64,000 nucleotides of DNA from Ptychodera flava (Eukaryota > Hemichordata > Enteropneusta > Ptychoderidae): assembly GCF_041260155.1 (NCBI RefSeq), contig NC_091940.1, positions 31,586,875-31,650,874 on the forward strand. Reading direction: 5' to 3'. A program made the position numbers and the translations under genes. The notes under the pieces are model-generated. The model did not search any database and was not told where the DNA came from. It saw only the letters and a list, made by a program, of their open reading frames with translations. Shown piece after piece: positions 1 to 13,100 of this stretch (its first letter is position 1; every line of letters begins with the position of its first letter).

Positions 1-19
1 TAAATACTGTGAAACACAA

Positions 20-1477
20 ATGAAAGAAGTATTGCAATACAAGTCAGATACGTCGTCCCGCAGAGACAATATCACTAAAGAACAGAGACAAGAAATCAGA
101 AAACTGAGGGATGAACCGTCTATCTATATCAGCAAAGTCGATAAAGGTGGCTCTGTTATCATTTGGAATAGACAAAGCTATATAGAAGTTATGAAAGAAC
201 ATTTGTCTGACATTAAATACTATCAACAGATTAGTGAAGATTTGACACCTACAGTTCATGCTAAAATCGTCGAACAAGCAAATAAAATGGAAAATAATTC
301 AACAATCTCAGCCACAGAAGCAGCAGCTATTTGCTACGAACACAACATCACTACTCCGTATATGCATGGTTTGGCAAAATGGCATAAGATCCAGAATCCT
401 GATACCAGCCTCCATCGTAAACCCCCAGTTAGGGCTATTATCTCTCAAATCAATAGCCCTACACAAAGAGCATCCATATGGCTTCATCACAAACTGATGG
501 ATATTGTACCACAGTATTGCAGGGAATTAGTCAAAGATTCCACTGACTTCTTACATCAACTTCATCAAGCAAATTCCTCACAGATTTCAACGTTACTGGC
601 GGACTCTCTTCTGTTCAGTTTGGATGTAATCAGTTTATATCCCAATATCCCGATTGATGAGGGCCTGGAAGCACTTAAACATGCATTCGAAACATGCACC
701 AAATTCAACGCTACCAATACTGATGACATCATTGAGTTAGCCAATATTGTCTTACGTAACAATGGTTTCGAGTTTTGTGGAGAACATTATATTCAAATCC
801 ATGGGACAGCCATGGGTACGCCTTTCGCTCCTATGTACGCCAACATTTTTATGAGCTGGTTCTGGAGAAAAACCGAAAGTTATAATGATCAACCCGATCT
901 GCTCAAAAGATTTATTGATGATCTTCACGGTATATGGACACTCGGCGAAGACAAATTGCTCCGATATCACAAATACCTTAACAGTATACACCCATCTATC
1001 AAGTTCACTTTGGAGTATGGTAAAACCAAGCAACATTTCCTCGACATTTCTACAAGCATAGTGAACGGGAAAGTGGAGACTGATCTCTACACCAAACCTA
1101 CTGACAGTGGAAGATATTTGTCTCCCTCTTCACACCATCCAAGACACATCTTCAACAGCATTGTATACAGTGGAGTTATCCGACTGCGCAGAATATTTTC
1201 ACTCGATATGTGGTTTGATCAACGGGCCAGTGAATTCAAGGACAGACTGATCAAATCTGGTTACCAGGGCAACAAAATACAAACCATTATAGATGAAGTT
1301 CGTAAGAAACCAAGATCATCCTTTCTCCGTTACAATAAAAAAGCATCCATGGATAGAGTGGTTTGGGTCAACGACTTCAATCCTATGCTACCAGACGTCA
1401 GACAACTAGCCAAAAGACACCATAAAATCCTGCAGCTCTCTGAAAGAATGTCTATGGTTTCCCTACACCTCCCCTAA
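20..1477 (+). CDS. Penelope-like reverse transcriptase (partial)
   Basis: This frame encodes the PLE reverse transcriptase, which copies element RNA at a nicked chromosomal site. Visible RT motifs in order are the finger region with a KPPVRAIIS-like stretch near residue 135, motif A DVISLYPNIP near 205, motif B GTAMGTPFAPMYAN near 265, motif C RFIDDLHGIW near 300 with the catalytic Asp pair, and the family-typical FLDIS and DLYTKPTDSGRYL segments near 345-370. The frame remains open upstream of this Met to base 2, so this ATG is probably internal. The stop comes just before the linker to the GIY-YIG domain, where the rest of the protein continues in another frame, so the copy is not intact. 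Confidence 0.9.
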   Translation: MKEVLQYKSDTSSRRDNITKEQRQEIRKLRDEPSIYISKVDKGGSVIIWNRQSYIEVMKEHLSDIKYYQQISEDLTPTVHAKIVEQANKMENNSTISATEAAAICYEHNITTPYMHGLAKWHKIQNPDTSLHRKPPVRAIISQINSPTQRASIWLHHKLMDIVPQYCRELVKDSTDFLHQLHQANSSQISTLLADSLLFSLDVISLYPNIPIDEGLEALKHAFETCTKFNATNTDDIIELANIVLRNNGFEFCGEHYIQIHGTAMGTPFAPMYANIFMSWFWRKTESYNDQPDLLKRFIDDLHGIWTLGEDKLLRYHKYLNSIHPSIKFTLEYGKTKQHFLDISTSIVNGKVETDLYTKPTDSGRYLSPSSHHPRHIFNSIVYSGVIRLRRIFSLDMWFDQRASEFKDRLIKSGYQGNKIQTIIDEVRKKPRSSFLRYNKKASMDRVVWVNDFNPMLPDVRQLAKRHHKILQLSERMSMVSLHLP

Positions 1478-1531
1478 TTTCGGACAGAGTTTGTACCAAT
1501 CTTGGCCAGTTGATTGTAAGACACAGATTAC

Positions 1532-1547
1532 AACACAACAACAACAA

Positions 1548-1581
<34 letters not shown>
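1532..1581 (+). repeat. (CAA)n microsatellite
   Basis: A CAA trinucleotide tract lies in the linker of the PLE coding region and reads as polyglutamine in the endonuclease frame. The opposite strand reads as a poly-Cys or Val run, which is an artefact. Confidence 0.9.
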
Positions 1582-1582
<1 letters not shown>

Positions 1583-1758
1583 GAATAAATGGAGCTCACG
1601 GCCATGTAATGATACTAGATGCAGAGTAATGTGCTCACAGATGGTCACCACGGACAGCATAACAAGTCATAGCAACGGTAAAACTTTCAAAATAAAGGGA
1701 CAGTACAACTGTAATACTGAAAATGCCATTTATTGTGTATGTTGTGATATTTGCTTAT

Positions 1759-2116
1759 AATAATAATAATAATAATATTCGGTTCTTATATAGCGCACAT
1801 ATCCACAAGTACATGTGCTCAAGGCGCTTTACAATTATTATTACCCCTGGTCACTGGACCTAATATGATACCACTCAACTCCCTGGGGAGCAAACTACAG
1901 CTCACATGTACAGCCAATAAGCGCAGCAGAGCTAAACGCACACATTACAACCACTGTCCTACCAGGTACCCATCACTCCTGGGTGGGGAGAAGCAATGAG
2001 GAATAAAGTGCCTTGCTCAAGGACACAACACCATGGCCATGCCGGGGCTCGAACTCACCATCCTGTGATCGTGAGTCCACTGCTCTAGCCACTCGACCAT
2101 GATGCCTCCTCCATGA
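1759..2116 (-). mobile_element. tRNA-derived SINE with an L2/CR1-like tail
   Basis: Read on the minus strand this is a SINE of about 358 bp. The head has a perfect Pol III A box (TGGTCGAGTGG, 2089-2099) and a near-perfect B box (GAGTTCGAGCC, 2046-2056). The body ends in a sequence resembling L2/CR1 LINE 3' ends (gcgctatataagaacc) and an (ATT)n tail. It is flanked by a 7-bp target duplication TGCTTAT (1752-1758 and 2117-2123). A shared LINE tail implies mobilisation by a LINE partner; that is established for such SINEs, while the partner here is unknown. Confidence 0.85.
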
Positions 2117-2533
2117 TGCTTATGTCAGTATGTTGGCCAAACTAAAAACAAAATAAGGTACAGAATGGCCGGTCACAGAAGCATGATAAAATGTAAAAAC
2201 AATGATCTCGATAATCCAGCACTATTTGTAAGTCAGCATTTTAACCTTCCCAACCATTCAGTAAAGAATATGAAAGTCATTATCTTGGAAACGGTTCATA
2301 ACAGTGATCACAATGGTAAAAATTCTAGGGACATTGTTGAAACAAAGTGGATATTTTTACTTAACACCATGTATCCAAAGGGACTCAATAGAGAGTCACC
2401 CATTCCTGCTATAGTGTAGCTTTTTATTCAATCATTGACTTTCGGGTATTTTTCACCCTCCCTGTCAGTTTGACTACATACGGGTGATACCTTTATTTTA
2501 TCACATTTTTTATCACATTTGTTTTTCAACACA

Positions 2534-2690
2534 TTTACATCTTTTAAGTATTGACATTGAATTTTACCCTGTATTTTTACCACTTTTTATTTTGATGGTG
2601 ATCATTATTATTTAAAACTTTTACATCTTTTTTAGAATATTGACATTGAATTTTACCCTGTACTTTTACTAGTTTTTTATTTTGATGGTG
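2534..2690 (+). repeat. two-copy tandem duplication in PLE 3' region
   Basis: Two diverged copies of about 70 bp (2534-2601, 2620-2690) share the run TTGACATTGAATTTTACCC and end with TTTTGATGGTGA. They lie in the non-coding end of the Penelope-like element. The rest of 2420-3140 is AT-rich with no open frame of note. Confidence 0.75.
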
Positions 2691-3140
2691 AAATTTTCAC
2701 TTCAGTAGAGTTCTATTTTCTCCTGGCTTAAATATTTCAGTACCGGTTGGTTTTCCTACAGCTGTCTCTCCACTTTCTAAGACATTGTTTGTTCATTTGT
2801 ATTGTACACCGTATTGCACATTTCTTACGTCTGCATGTGATGTACATCGCATTCAATATATGCAAATCAGTTTGTAGGTGTCAATCACCCAATGCATTTC
2901 AACCTCTGCTCTGGTTGGTTCAGTGTCATTTCCATCTTGACAGTCAACAAGTGAGTACAGTCTTGCGTTGTTCCACAACTCTTTGTGTAGTATAGATCCT
3001 CGTGTTGAGTCCGAGGTCCAGTTACCAGTAAAAGTACTTTTTTAGAGTTTCGCTTTTCGAGTTCGTTTCAATTTTTTAGCTTCCTGTATTTTCTTTCACA
3101 TGCTTTATAGTCTGTTATCCGTTTATTTCAGTTTTTAACC

Positions 3141-3172
3141 CTGATGAAGTGGGATTAAGCCCACGAAACGTC
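3141..3172 (+). ncRNA. hammerhead-ribozyme-like motif of the PLE
   Basis: The core CTGATGA (3141-3147), a 5-bp stem II GTGGG/CCCAC (3149-3153 with 3160-3164) and GAAA (3165-3168) followed by CGTC are present in the right order and spacing. Short hammerheads are established for the terminal repeats of Penelope-like elements. I cannot assign stems I and III with certainty, so activity is not claimed. Confidence 0.6.
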
Positions 3173-3243
3173 GGACAATAAAATTTAGTTTGTAGTGAAG
3201 AACGCTGTGTCCTAGAGTTGGTGCTGCTTGACCTATCCTGTCA

Positions 3244-3252
3244 ATATATATA

Positions 3253-3315
<63 letters not shown>
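3244..3315 (+). repeat. (AT)n microsatellite
   Basis: About 70 bp of alternating AT with one interruption, directly after the Penelope-like element. Confidence 0.95.
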
Positions 3316-3317
<2 letters not shown>

Positions 3318-4124
3318 ACCATCCCATGCCTCACTCTACCACCCATTATGTATTAATGAATTGGACTACTCTGAGCAAAGGTTGAACATAAATTGCAATA
3401 AGTATTACGATTCTCAAAGTGCCTGAAATGTCCATATTGTCGCTTTCATATTTTCCCTACTGAATAATCAAATGAAACAAGCAAGAAGAATTGACATTGA
3501 TGATTTTACTTAACCCGGCAACTTTCATTTTTTGAAGTTTTTACGTAAGTGAACAGGTTGTTACATGCCAACAGAACACCTGTCGAGTAAATTACAAGTT
3601 ATCTGAAATCGCTTATCAGATATTCTTAATCATGATATCTTGCAAATTGGCTTTCAAATTTATCGACAATTGAATCACAGACATAGAAATTTAGGACACG
3701 AAATTTGCACCGCTGCTCTCCATGACGATAGCTGCGTGCCTGCTTCATAGAGCATATTATTATCTTCAAAGTATGATGAAGCTTGTACTGTACAAAATTG
3801 TTGTAAAATTGATGTCGATGTTTCCTGTTTTAACTCGCCTTTATGATTTCGACACGCTTCATGGCGCATCTGAAAAGTATATGTTGCTGATTTAAAATTC
3901 ACACAAAACATCTTCAGAATACAAAAATGGCCGCGGTATCAGTCTCACAGATTTCAGGAATCAGACTTCCTATGTCATGAAATATTATGGGATACGTCAA
4001 GTTGACTGAATAAACAGATTCTGTCCAGGACTCATACTATGATACAGTCAAAATGCAAACATTTCTAAGACATTTCAAGATAATTGGTAGCCACAATATC
4101 TTCAGTGAATGGAATGACTTGGTC
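3316..4124. other. no gene seen
   Basis: AT-rich sequence downstream of the stop codon of the lyase gene on the minus strand. It would contain that gene's 3' UTR and polyadenylation site, but I see no unambiguous signal and no supported coding frame. Confidence 0.6.
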
Positions 4125-4188
4125 CTATATTCTGTGTAAGGCCTGTTCAATATCTCGCAGGAGATCTTCGACGTGTTCTATGCCAACG
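4125..4188 (-). CDS. lyase gene terminal exon
   Basis: Acceptor TGATTTCAG. It completes a Ser codon and reads [20 protein letters not shown] followed by TAG at 4125-4127. This matches the family's C-terminal helix VGLEDVEDLLADLEQAL. Confidence 0.9.
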
Positions 4189-7100
4189 CTGAAATCAGAA
4201 TGATTATTTGAAATATCAGCTATTTTGAATACAAACAACATCGAGAAAATAGCTAATACTAAAATTGAGGCGGGAGTTTCACTTTTATTGGTTATAGCAT
4301 ACATGGCATTTCTAACAATTCGAGGCTCATGGCGTGAATGTGCTGTGTTGAAGTTCTCCGCGCTTTTTCTGATTTGTATTTGGTTGAGACGACGCGCCAA
4401 AACAAACTCAAATAACACAAATTATGCTGTCTTGGCTTGACTTGACTGAAATTGGAAAGACTTTAGTTTACAGCTGTAACCTCCGTAAATGTAATTATCT
4501 CCACAAATGTAATATCAACCACAATTGTAATAAAATCAAACACAAATGTAATAAAACAGTCAACCATTAATGTAACAACCCGCAACCACAAATGTAATAA
4601 ACAAATTAACCATAAATGAATAAACTCAACCATAAATGTATAGAACTTGTACATGTGATCATTTGTTTGTCAATGCCCTGAGTAAATAATAACTTTAATA
4701 AGACTAGTGTAATGTTATACTTTCCTGAAACTAGGTTTGCTTTCCGAAACACAGAATAGAATACTTTGAGAACACTAAAACGGTACCGATCAAACCGTTA
4801 GATAATGGAAGCGGAACAGCAGTTCTAGACACTGATAATTACATAATAAGGAAGCGTCAAAATAACTCGTCAACCAGTGATACCACACAACGTTTATGAC
4901 AGATGACTCAGAACAAATAACAGAGAAATATACAACTTATAACAGAAACTTACGACAGAAAACATGTTGCCGAGAACATATATCCATATTTCAATCTCGT
5001 AAAAAAAATACGAACACTACCTTGAACACAGTAGAACAAAATAAGACACCCTAACATCCCCAGTAAAGGAACAAACTTCAAGTGATACATCATAGAAATA
5101 CAGACAACCTATCGATTATTCCACACAATTTATCCACTGAAGACGAATTTGAGGCGACTGATTAAGAAAGTACAGCAAATGGCGAGAAAACGGCGTTAAA
5201 TGATCGTAGTGTTATACAGTCTCCTCCACTCTGGAGTATAGAGACTGCCCTGACATTCAGATTACATCTGTGTGTCGCCATGGCCAATCAGTTCTGTAAA
5301 CAAATTAGGGAAACGTAAAATACACTTTCAAATATACAAAACACACTATATAACGCAAAACAATTAAGGTATGAATAATGTGTGGAGTTGCTTTACTTAT
5401 TACATAGATAAATATTTAAGGGCTAATTCCTCAATTGCAACGACAAAATCGATTTATTACATTTATGGTCGACAAGTATTACATTTATGGGTAATTTTTT
5501 ATTACATTTATGGTTATCATTTACTACAATTGTGGTTGGTGTTTTTATTACATTTATGGTTGATTTTTGTTACATTTATGGGTGATATTACATATATGGG
5601 TGCACTTTATTACCATTGTGGTTGATGTTACATTTATGGAGATTATTACATTTATGGAGGTTACAACAGCGACATCAATATTTTGGACTGAGGTGCAAAG
5701 TTAATATCAAACAAGCCAATTTTGGAAGCCATGAGAAAGAGTGTCGCGTAGGTATCGAAGTGTCTCGATTGGGCTCGCACACACTTCACGTAACGTTGAC
5801 ATAGAATCACTGCCCACACACTTAATAGTTTTTCATACATTAAATAAATCATAAAGACGACCCCTAATGTCTCACCTGAATCTTACTAAGCCTTCTGGGA
5901 TTCCACTTTTCTTGAATGCTTTAGCACCAAGTAGAGCCTCGCCATGGGTCATGCTGGCTGGATGTTCGATCAAGCTCTCCACTCCTCCCAGTGAAACAGC
6001 TAGGTGAGGTAGTTTAAGACTCTGGCCATATTTTGAAAAGAAAAAAAACCCAGAAAACATCGATGACTCTTTGAACTGACACTTCAATAATCGACAATAC
6101 AAACTTTCAAATTGTACAGATCCTGTCCTACCTATACAAGAAACAGGGTCTTGACAATCTTCCGGGATTGAAAGACCGAAAATAAACTTATAGTCCTAGG
6201 GAGTCAACACAAATTCGGCATTACAAAGATTCTTGGTCAAAGTATTTGGTTAAAAATTTACGACAAGCGTTTGTGCAATATCACGTATTCAAGTGGTTGT
6301 TATTTATAATTATAAACAAACTTTTTTTACTTTTTTACTGAAGTCAATGCTCATGACAATGACGTCAAAATTTCAATAAAATGGAAGAATTAAATGGAAA
6401 ATATCTGTAACAGTTGATGCTTTTATTATCCTTATTAAAACAAAAAACATGGATATTACATACTTATACAGACTTTTAGTTGTGTTGACGTGTTATACAC
6501 GGGATTTCGACAAGACTTTGAGAGTGGAACAAGACACTGCATTTTACAAACAAAACAAAGCCACTGGGGAAAATATCACAGCTAAATGTGCTCAAACAAA
6601 AGGATGCACCATTTTATAGCAAGGAAATCATAATGCCAAAGTCGTCAATGAAATAAACATTATCTGACAATAAAATCAACGACTGTAGCCTGAGTCTCCC
6701 TTCAAGAGATACCTCACCTCGACAAATGTCTTGCCAGCTTTCAGTCCACCTTTCAGTTCAAAACTCATCATTCCTCCAAACTGTTTCATCTGTTTCTTTG
6801 CAGTCTTGTGGTGTGGATGGGATGGCAAGCCAGGGTAGTTTACTTTTGAAACCTTTGACAAAACAACAGAACAACCTCCACGTCATCATCGTATATTCAT
6901 GTGCTTGGTCTTCCGTTTGAAGAAATTAAAGGTTTTATGCGCCACAAAATAGAAATTTGTAATATCTTTGATGGCAAAAACTTGAACCATTCTTTTTCAT
7001 AATCAAGGATGAAATTCGGCGACGAGAGTGGGGGATGGATGGTGGATGTCATTGTTCGTTTCACATTGCTATAAAAGAAACAGATTCACTGACTTTAAAA

Positions 7101-10100
7101 TGTAGAACGGTCTTCGGTGCAATTCGCCATTTTGACAATTAGCGTACAGTACACGTAAAAATCACTTTGTCATTTTTTTCAAAAACAAGATAATGAAAAT
7201 TCCATTTGCTCCTCACTCCAAGATTTGAAAATGAGTACACACAGGCAGGAGACCAGAAATGCTTTGAAAAAAATTGAGTGTCCGAATATTTGCTCCCAGA
7301 CACATTCCACTTTGAAAGTCAATAGGCGATAGTTTTTTACTGAACGGATGACCTCAATGGAAGATCAAATTTAAATATCGACATAAACATTTATCACTTA
7401 TTGTGGGCCGATCAGAGACAGTGATATCACAGTGATTTTAAGATTTTAGTCAGACTCTGCTGTATGTGTACTCCAATACTCTGGGAAGAAGTTTCTAGAA
7501 ATACAAGACACGTAAGCTACATTATGTCACTGAGACACAACAATTTAGAACAATTAAAACACTTAGAAATGACGCCATCTATCAGCAATTCAGTGTACGG
7601 TGAAATCTGACTTTACAGACACTTTTATAGAACTGAATGTTTCACGCTGAATTTTCAAATCGAATATAACTATGTCTTTCCAATAAGATAATGTTTCCAA
7701 AAGTGTCTGGAATAGACAAGTTTCTCCCTATTCTGACTTTAAAAATAATTCTCTGAAATCACTCTAGCGATCACTAATCTACCTTTGGGTGTCGTTCCAA
7801 GTACTGTGCGATCTTCAACGCATTTGAACTGTGTCTATCCATGCGAACGTGAAGAGTTCGAACTCCCCTCAGCAGAAGATAGGCGTCGAAGGGAGACTGA
7901 AAATGAAATGTCAAAATAAGAAATGAGACAACTAAAAGGACGATAACTGTACGTGTAATGTTCTGGAAGACGGGTACATGTAATTTAGTCTTTTTTCTAA
8001 AGTATGTAGAAATACAATGCATTAGCCTCGCAAACACAAAACATTAACATGTGCTATTTTATTGTTGATAACTGGATTCAGGTCCGGACCAACTTTCAAC
8101 ATGACACATAAACTGGCCGTGCTGACGAATTAAAACATTTGCACTTCCACACGATGGCATTGCAATTTTCAGATAAAAACAAAAATAATAGAAAAAAAGG
8201 TAGAGCTAGCAGAGCTTTAAGAAGAAAACTAATACATGTGCAGTTTCATGATTGCACCAGTATCGGTTTTACTTCTACCATGATAACACTTCAGCACCAA
8301 AAATATACCCAATATATGGCCATAAGTCTAGAACATGGGCAATGTATATTACTGAATCTATTACCACTACTTCTAAGTAAGTTGGCTAAAGTGAGTATAT
8401 CTGAAACTCATGATCCGTTCATGTTCCGTTCGATGAACAAGAAACCATAGCCTTTGTTTGTATAGTGCTAATCGATACTACTCTACATAGAATATTTATA
8501 TGACACACACGTTTCTGCAGCTGCATTTCTGCAAAGTTGACAGGGACTTCACTGTTGTCAGCTGATAATGACCACCCGCTGTATACACATGCGCCATCAA
8601 CGGCCAGATTGATAAGACGAGCCACTGGGTAATGCAGCCAGTTTTTACATCACGTTAGTCTGGCTAGAAAACACATTCTAAAACAGCCATGCTTCGGAAA
8701 TCATATTTATGCCATTGTTCTTTTTGCTTTTTATCTGCTGTCTTGAACCATTGTTAAATGAAATTTTAATGTGTAATCAGTAATTAAAAACATGTATTCC
8801 GCGGATTTGATCGTACTCTGACTGACTGTGACTATGACTTTGTGCCACAGCCGAATAGTTTCCATGGTGACCACTTACCAGTACACTACCCATACTTTTC
8901 TGATAGGTTGACAACTTCTCCAGGAGGTCAAGTCGTCTTGTCGACACAAACCCCGCAAGTACATCACTGTGTCCGCCAAGGTACTTGGTACTACAGTGTT
9001 ATCAATACAGACGTCATAAATGCTTGTTAACAACAGTAGACTGGGGAAAGGATGAAATATTGAACTTTTTGTGTCACGTACTTGTTTTGGTAGAGACACA
9101 TGACCTTATCAATATCAAAATTAAAACTAACTGGCAGATATTTTACAATATGCTACTCTTTTACCAAGAATTGTCGTAATTGGTGTGTATTCTCTCGAAA
9201 TTGAAGGTTGTATATACAATCCATCAGTTTGTTTGATAGGGCCTATGTAAACATGGATCATTGTATTTTATTGTACCCTTCAATCTCCATGAAACAAATA
9301 AAAGCCTACTTACAAATTCCACATTTCTATTTTTTGTATGTTAGCTTTGAAAAAAATGGGGGGTAATAGACAATTATAATGTATCGAATGAGTTGTGATA
9401 ATCGTTAAAGAGAAGGGAACATACATTTTACCCACTGTCTGTCATACACACTCACTAGGCTCTGCATTCTCACAAAACTACTACAAAAATTAAAAAGTTG
9501 CCATGTTTAAAGGCTGTACAAATTCAAACTCTGAACACAACAGTATTCTTGTGCGTCTCTCTGGGAGAATTTATTTGTGGAGGCCCGTGAGAACTTCAAA
9601 AGATTCTAAATCCTATTTTACTGACTGAACCGCTTCATAAACATACCAACTGTGAATGGATACATCAACTCCATGCTTCAAAGGCAACTGGAGATATGGA
9701 CTTGCAAACGTTGAATCTACCATGGTAACAACGCCAGGGAGACTGTTGCCAAGGCGACCAAAATTCTCGAGATCAGTGATGGCCATTGTCGGATTTGCTG
9801 GTGTTTCTGCGTACAGTACCTGTGCAAGGAAGACAGTGATGATGAAAGCAAGTTTCTGTTAATGTTTGAGCTGTCCAATGGTGCAGACTCAGAAGAGGAT
9901 TGTCCAGGGTGATATGTTTGCTTGAATGGAGACCTAGGAAGATGTATTGCTAAGACTGGCTATAGGGCAGCAATCCAGCCTATTTCGATAAATTGCAACC
10001 ACGGGTGTTCTGAAAGGTAGAGAAGGTATTCTGGCGTATTTTGAACAAAACCAAAATTGGAAGAGAAAGTAATAGCCATTCGTAGCTGCCTCTCGCTATG

Positions 10101-13100
10101 ATTTCAAAATATTCCTCTCCCGCCCATAGGATCCCCCTTCTCCACATTTCCCGCCAGGAAATCTCCCACTTCCCTGCATCTACCATAACAAACTCCCCGC
10201 TGTCCTCTCATACATGCAAAAGATCCCACTGCCATCTCTTAGCCTCATGCCTTTCCCCATCCACCGGCAAACACCCGAAAACAACAGCATTATACCCGGC
10301 CTATCAACATAGAAGGGCCTTTTGAGTTGCCCGCTGAAAAATGAAATGACATTTATGCCGGGACAATATTTCTGATCCATCACGTGACATTTCTACCTTG
10401 GACAGAGACACTATACGTCACTGGACTCAATGCCGATATTGTAGGGTCTCTCACCAAAGTGTTATGCTTCACCGTATGTAGCAACAGTTTAATATTAGAA
10501 AAGTTTAGAAATAAAGTAGTCTTCTATAGCATTAGACGACACCGTCTCCTGCTTTCTCAGACCTGGTCATATTCCGCAACTTTATATCCTCTGGCTTTAT
10601 GTGCAACGTTTTGCCTTTGTTTCAAACAGAGAAAATAATCGTAAACTAAAAACGTCCACATGCACGTTGGGAAATCTGTTCGATGAACTGGGACAGCAAT
10701 AATAAATTGCAATTCGCAAGTATACCAGAAGATACACACCTTGGTGTTCCGTTTAACCAGTCTTTTGTAATCATTCATACTACAGCCAGCATCAACCCAC
10801 GATATCTCCACACCATGTTGCGGTAGCATTTTAGCTATGTACTTATGAGTACCACTGTACACGGGATTTGGTGCAATCTGCATAAGAAAACAACATAGCT
10901 TGTAAGGCCCAAAATAAATTGTGCTGTTCCGATAACATGGTTTTCAAAAATAGGGTAGGTAGGTCGGCACTTTTCAGGGGTTCAGGACGATCAAACACTG
11001 GCCACAACATTTCCAGAAAAACATATCATACATATAAAAATAAAAACATAAAATATGTCCCCGTTCAAGCAAAAATCAAATGCCAGGTAACGAACACGTG
11101 ATTTTACGGGTTTTTCTTTCTTTTTTTACTTCCGAGTTCTCTCAAAAGTTTGGGGTCGGCAGGCAAAAAAATAGGGTTATCGGAACAGTACATTTTTTTC
11201 CTTTGGCCTAATCTACGAATCAAGCGTTATATACAAAACCATGATATGAATATATTTACTCAACAAGTTTATATTTTGTCAACGCATTATTTATATACTT
11301 TGATTTAATACTAAGAATAATATTTGTTTGTACAATCCATAGCATTTCTTTAAACAAACACATTTCATCTTCGAAAGAACAAGGAAGTTGTTTGAGACAA
11401 CAGCGAAATCTACCTATATCCAATATTTATGTTGACAGTGGTCAATATTGTTCTACTTTTCCCACGAAAACAACTCGGTGATGTGAGCGACAAGAAAGAA
11501 TAGAAAACTGTTTGTGTCAGTTTCATACTGTTGTTGAAGTTGACAACCCAAAATTGTTCGTACAAGTGCTACTGGAATCTTATTACCAGGTGGTCTCCGG
11601 CATTCAGTGTCGCCAACAGGGATGTAGTAATTGCAGCCATGCCGCTGGCAAACAGCAGACCCCCAACACCGCCTTCCAGTTTGTTGATCACCTCAGCCGT
11701 TGCCTGACATGTGTGGTTGCCGAAGCGACTGTAAACGTACTCATTCTGGAAGCGAATAAGAAGTGTAACAGGGTCAAAGGTCATTGCAATATTATTGTGT
11801 TAATTCACTCGTCCATGTTAAATAAATACCATCATTTATGATCACTGACAGTTAAAATGTGTATATGTCATATACGTACACTTTTACGTCAAGTATACGT
11901 GTAAAAGTTATTATTTTATGAAAACAAACGTTTCAAAATCCATGTAACGTGATTTAAATTATGGCCAAGGACAAATTAACAATCACATTAGCGAAAGATG
12001 AGCAAAATTTATACTCCTCACAATATCCAGCGTCAGTATTGAAAAACTTGAATATGAAGTTTTATCAACAAAACTCTTGATTTCCAGAAAAAAAACTGAA
12101 TTCAGTGAAAGGGACATTAGCAGTGATGAGTTTTCAGTATTTTGAAAATCACTAAAATTCTGATGTCAACGATAACAATTTGATACGATACGAAAAATTT
12201 ATTGCCATTATTTACATGAGACTTCAGAAAATCGTTTTGCTGTTGTCGCCCAATACAACATTATACACTAAGTCAAAACGCTTTAAAGACGGACAATAAA
12301 ACCAAAACAGAAATACCAAGGAAACACGGGTAAAAATTAAAAGACAAAATCACATGTATACAGGTAGCTCGAAGTAAAATACGAGTGCAACTTAAAAATT
12401 GCGATCTGACAGTATTTTACTGTAACAGCACTGGGATAAAGACGAATGCTAAAACGTGCGGTATTGGCTTTCAAAGACTAATAGCGCCGTCCAGAGCGGA
12501 ATAATTGAAATAAATCATGAGTTGGATGAGTGTTTTAGTCGATGGTGTGTGAGGACTGTTAGCGTCAGCGATAGATATTAAGCTTATCAAGTGACGGTAG
12601 ATCTGTGTCAATAATCCTAGATGCAGTAGTAACAATTTCACTTAATTGTGTTTTCTCTTGCTGACATAATGAGCCAAACCAAATAGTGATTGAAAAAAGT
12701 TAACACACTTTCGATAAAAATGAATCATGGTATTCTTACCGATTCCAAACTTCATCGACTGCTTCAAAAAATAAAGGCTTTGCAAAATAATTTTGGTGAT
12801 ATTATCAGTATACGTATGCCATATTAAGTCATTCGAATTGTACTTCCGAGGAACTAAAACACAATCAACAATCTCGATCGGAGTGCCATTTATAACAAGA
12901 GGTTCGGCGACAGCTTTGTTCTTTCGAAAATCGATGACAATTTCTTTGGTCTTAGAAACATGAAGTTCAAGATTATTTTCCGAGCACCAACCGACAAGAA
13001 TGTCAACTTGTTTACGATAAGACGTTTCGTCGACATTGTTTTCTAACCCTTTAACGGTAGTATCGTCTGAAGGTTTAATCAATGAAGTGGTTCATTCGTG

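Larger units (their letters stand above)
1491..2419 (+). pseudogene. PLE GIY-YIG endonuclease region, split by a SINE
   Basis: This is the C-terminal part of the PLE protein. A zinc-finger-like linker (RPCNDTRC, then CNTENAIYCVCC) is followed after the SINE by the GIY-YIG core YVGQTKNKIRYRMAGHRS and a tail ending SRDIVETKWIFLLNTMYPKGLNRE, which contains the family's conserved Glu region. The 3' half is open at 2165-2419. The SINE sits between codons for DIC and CQYVGQT and duplicated TGCTTAT on each side, so the two halves abut once the insertion is discounted. A (CAA)n tract in the linker encodes polyglutamine. Confidence 0.85.
1..3240 (+). mobile_element. Penelope-like retroelement, 5'-truncated by window edge
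   Basis: This is a Penelope-like element (PLE): reverse transcriptase first, then a GIY-YIG endonuclease domain, then an AT-rich non-coding end. The order RT then GIY-YIG is diagnostic of animal PLEs. The 3' part carries a tandem duplication (2534-2601 and 2620-2690) and a hammerhead-like motif, as known for the long terminal repeats of this class. The coding frame is open back to base 2, so the element starts outside the window. Its coding part is interrupted by a SINE (1759-2116) and carries a frame change between the RT and the endonuclease part, so this copy is inactive. The 3' boundary at about 3240 is set by the (AT)n tract and is approximate. Confidence 0.88.

Noticed and set aside
1463-1660. 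Cys-run protein on the minus strand
   Set aside because: It is the complement of the (CAA)n microsatellite.
2041-2110. Possible functional tRNA gene on the minus strand
   Set aside because: The A and B boxes belong to the head of a SINE with a target duplication; a complete cloverleaf is not evident.
12642-13082. 146-residue minus-strand frame as a host exon
   Set aside because: It carries LINE reverse-transcriptase signatures and frame changes and lies within an intron.
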